Below are positions 61,301 to 64,000 of a stretch of DNA of 64,000 nt, one piece after another; within the stretch, counting starts at the first letter, position 1, and each line of letters starts with the position of its first letter. Location of the stretch: contig VWZP01001589.1 of assembly GCA_013396995.1 (NCBI GenBank), forward strand, positions 1,449,069 through 1,513,068, given 5' to 3'. Source of the DNA: Dicaeum eximium (taxonomy: Eukaryota > Chordata > Aves > Passeriformes > Dicaeidae). The translations under genes and the position numbers were made by a program. The notes beneath the pieces were generated by a model. The model had not been told where the DNA came from. It saw only the letters and a list, made by a program, of their open reading frames with translations, and made no database searches.

Positions 61301-62648
61301 GAGAATCTCCAGTTTCTACTGGTCAAATAAAACTACACAATTACCTTTAAAGTCTGAGGAGCTACCTTGAATAGCTGTCATTCAACTCTGAAACACTAAT
61401 ATTTAAGACACCAGATTAAAAGGGACAGAGAAACCTCGTGTCTTCCTAAAAGATGTAAAAATAAATCCAAGATGTGATTGACCAAGCTTCCTTTTAACTG
61501 TTATATTGTAATGAAGAAATTAGAAGCCTGTGAGCACTTGAATCACTGAGATCTCAGATCCTAGTTGCAAGCTCCAAAATGTAAAAAAAAAATTATTTAA
61601 ATGAAAAATGTGGATCTTTAACTTTAGCAACATCTATATCTTAGGTCACTCTCTAGGCCCTTATGTTCCAGAAGCACTTGATATAGTGTGAACATTTAGA
61701 GTGTAAACATACCACCCATTCTTTTACTACATAAATATATAATGTTAGCAGGCAAAAATTGCATAAGCAGCATGGGGCAAATATCAGAGCAACACCTACA
61801 GAACTGCATTTGTAAAGTGATAACTCCTTACATACATCATATAAATAGATGCTGTTTTAGTTAAAGTAACTCTTAAAAGGCAGATTATGTGGTTTTGAAC
61901 TTAATAAGCAGAAGAAACCTGAAATGAGGACTCTCATATCTTAGATGTATCCAGTGAGATGCAGAGACTGAAGAAAAGAACAGCTTTGGTAACTCAGCAT
62001 TAAATTGAAGAGTTTATAAAGCACTCTCCACCATTTTGTTTTGCTGCATATGGGAAACTCTCTGCCAGATAACTGAGATGTTTACATGTTTGTTACTCAG
62101 CAGAGTTCTCTCCTAGACAAAAGCAGCTTTCAAGCAACATAAGAATTACATGTGTACACATATATTATATGAATATATATTTCCAGTCTGGAAAGAATTA
62201 TAATAAAATCCCATTGGAACCTGAAAAGAGAAGGATGAACACTATAAAACCATAAACAGTATAATACAATCTAAAATCCAGCATAATCTGAAAACTGACC
62301 GTGGACTTTATTTTTTATGGCACTAACAAAAAATAACAACCGTTTTAGAAGTATATCCATTATAAAATCAACTCAATGCTAAACTTTATAGATCTACATA
62401 CATGCAGAAAGTTATTCCCAGCTCCAGATGATGCAGATTCTGACAGGGTTTGACCCCCATCTTCTGAGTATGGTTTGCCTTCATAGAGTTTATGCCCAAG
62501 ACTATCTTGATACTGTTACAGTCATGGCTCTTTTTTCAGCTCTGCGTATGGTTAGAATGCTTTCACAAATGCCTGTGGTATTCCATGTAGAAATAGCCTG
62601 GTGAATTCCTTTAACAAACCTTGTGTAATATACTGAGACATGCATATA

Positions 62649-62683
<35 letters not shown>

Positions 62684-63002
62684 GTATATATATATATGTT
62701 TGTGTGTGTGTGTGTGTGTGTGTGTGCATGCGTAGTCAGGAATACACTGGGACATGGGTTGGCCCAGCTAGATAATTAAAAATTACAGCCAATGGATATT
62801 TTATTTTTATAGAGATACTTATTCTTTTCTTTTCATGTCAGTGACTATCCCTTCTCTTCCTTTTTTTTCCCCATTTACAGAGATTTTCATTCATATTCCT
62901 TGAAAAAAATTCTGAAAACCACTCCTAGCCACTTGTATATTTTAGTATACTCTTAAGAATCTTGCTTCTAGGATGAGAGGGTCATCTGGGTCTATGCCTC
63001 TA
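61301..63002. other. Non-genic AT-rich DNA
   Basis: Nothing recognisable except the compound microsatellite at 62643-62732. Confidence 0.55.
62643..62732. repeat. Compound (TA)n-(TATG)n-(TA)n-(TG)n microsatellite
   Basis: Alternating purine/pyrimidine throughout: TA block, about six TATG units, a second TA block, then about 13 TG units ending GCATGCG. Z-DNA- and cruciform-prone and probably polymorphic. The histidine/threonine/isoleucine-rich minus frames across it are artefacts. Confidence 0.95.
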
Positions 63003-63163
63003 GCAGGTTACAAAGAGAGGTTGTGGAGTCTCCGTCCTTTGAGACATTCAAAAGCCATGTGGGCATGATACTGCATAGCACGCTCCAGGTAGCCCTGTTT
63101 GACCAGAGAGGCCGGACTGGGAGAGGCTCTCTCCAGCCTCATCCATCCTAGAATTCTGTGATT
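63003..63163 (+). mobile_element. CR1 LINE 3' terminal fragment
   Basis: AGAGAGGTTGTGGAGTCTCCGTCC, then GCCCTGTTTGACCAGAGAGGCCGGACTGG and a terminal GAATTCTGTGATTAC match the CR1 ORF2 stop, 3' UTR and octamer in sense orientation. About 160 bases were retained, so this is a short 5'-truncated insertion. Confidence 0.88.
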
Positions 63164-64000
63164 ACTAACCTTGCCAAAAGCCTCCTCTTCTGATTATGAC
63201 TTGCTGAATGCCTTTCGAGAAAGCTGAGGGCATATAAAGTTCAGCAGTATTTATTTTTCATATTGTATCACTTTGTATGTGGTATCAGCACAGACAGCGG
63301 CAGGAAATAAATACATGTAAGTATTTAATAAATTAGTGATTTCTTAATTTACTTGCCTCAACCTGTCTTTCCTTCACCTGTGATACCCTTTTGAAAGTGT
63401 TTTTTCTGCTCCTAATTTGTCACTATTTAGAAATATGTTTCATTGTAATACCCTTTCACATGCTTATAACCCTCTGCTATGGTGTCAGAACTCTTCTTTC
63501 TTCTTCCCTTCACTGCTACTGATAGAAATTAAATTTGGTATGAAACATGCACTAAACCCAGAATAGATACCCTTTATAATAGAAATTGTGATTGAGAATC
63601 TTTTTATTCTGGTTCATTTATGTGTCAAATTGTGCTGCAGAGAGATTCCAGTCAGAATTACATTGGTAATCGTATTAAAGTTGTAATGTGTCATCCTTCA
63701 TGATGAGTCTTCATTTTCATCATTAGAAAGAATCACATAATCATAATTAAGTTTTTGTTCTTTTAGATTGTAGGCCAGTGTCAGAGCTACACAGAGAGGA
63801 AGGAAGGACAAGATCTCATTACAAGTCCCACTGTGGTTAGAAAATGCCCTCAACTCTGGATCATGAGTGGATCAGTATTAATCCATTTGACCTTTATCCT
63901 GGGTAAATTAAAAGGGTTGCAGGCTCCAGGAGCAGAGCAGAATGTAGCACTGCTCACTAACATTCCTTTGCAGGAATCCCTCTCCAGGAATAATAAATAG
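63164..64000. other. Non-genic DNA to window end
   Basis: No recognised gene or repeat. A 77-codon open interval after a strong splice-acceptor-like sequence begins at 63767 and closes with TAG at 63998-64000 (see findings). Confidence 0.5.

Noticed and set aside
62502..62755. His/Thr/Tyr/Ile repeat proteins on the minus strand
   Set aside because: Translation of the TG/TATG/TA compound microsatellite.

Overview
This looks like avian nuclear DNA from a gene desert or a very long intron. The sequence is AT-rich and uninterrupted by any recognisable protein-coding gene. Its interspersed repeats are those of a bird genome: about fourteen fragments of CR1 (chicken repeat 1) LINEs, plus avian endogenous-retrovirus LTRs. 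A songbird or other neoavian source is my inference from the LTR types. No bacterial, plasmid or phage features, rRNA, tRNA or CRISPR array were seen. Short Ns and one 67-base N run mark an imperfect draft assembly.

Layout. From 1 to 10 kb there are CR1 pieces at 190-1066, 3256-3780, 5340-5600 and 9309-9527, with unique AT-rich DNA between them. From 10 to 24 kb there is a solo LTR at 10506-11164 (minus), a GC-richer unknown stretch after it, a 1-kb CR1 at 14286-15297 whose reverse-transcriptase reading is still legible, a shortened ERVL-type LTR at 17646-18107, a (GGGAA)10 tract at 18871-18920 and a probable LTR piece from 23514. From 24 to 46 kb the DNA is mostly unique. It holds a short CR1 tail, an unexplained GC-rich patch at 27165-27440, a T47 run followed by a GGAA-rich tract, an old ERVL-type LTR at 33888-34422, a tandem C/EBP-like site pair at 37537-37556 and the assembly gap at 44825-44891.

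From 46 to 52 kb the repeats are dense. A solo LTR at 46153-46706 is flanked by a perfect ACCCT target duplication. It is followed by two CR1 stretches on the minus strand (46961-47478 and 48940-50480) and one on the plus strand (51380-52031). From 52 to 64 kb the LINE remains are older, including a decayed CR1/L3-like copy at 53760-54640, with further CR1 fragments and a TA/TATG/TG compound microsatellite.

No genes work together here. All mobile elements are dead: 5'-truncated, internally deleted, frameshifted or reduced to solo LTRs. The open frames of 60-187 codons are chance frames, antisense of CR1 or translations of low-complexity DNA. No previously undescribed system could be supported. 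The items most worth a second look are the LTR insertions with target duplications, the G-quadruplex-type tract, the tandem C/EBP palindromes, and a few short exon-like intervals with good splice signals (1458-1534, 4613-4630, 8361-8519, 16579-16631, 63767-64000).
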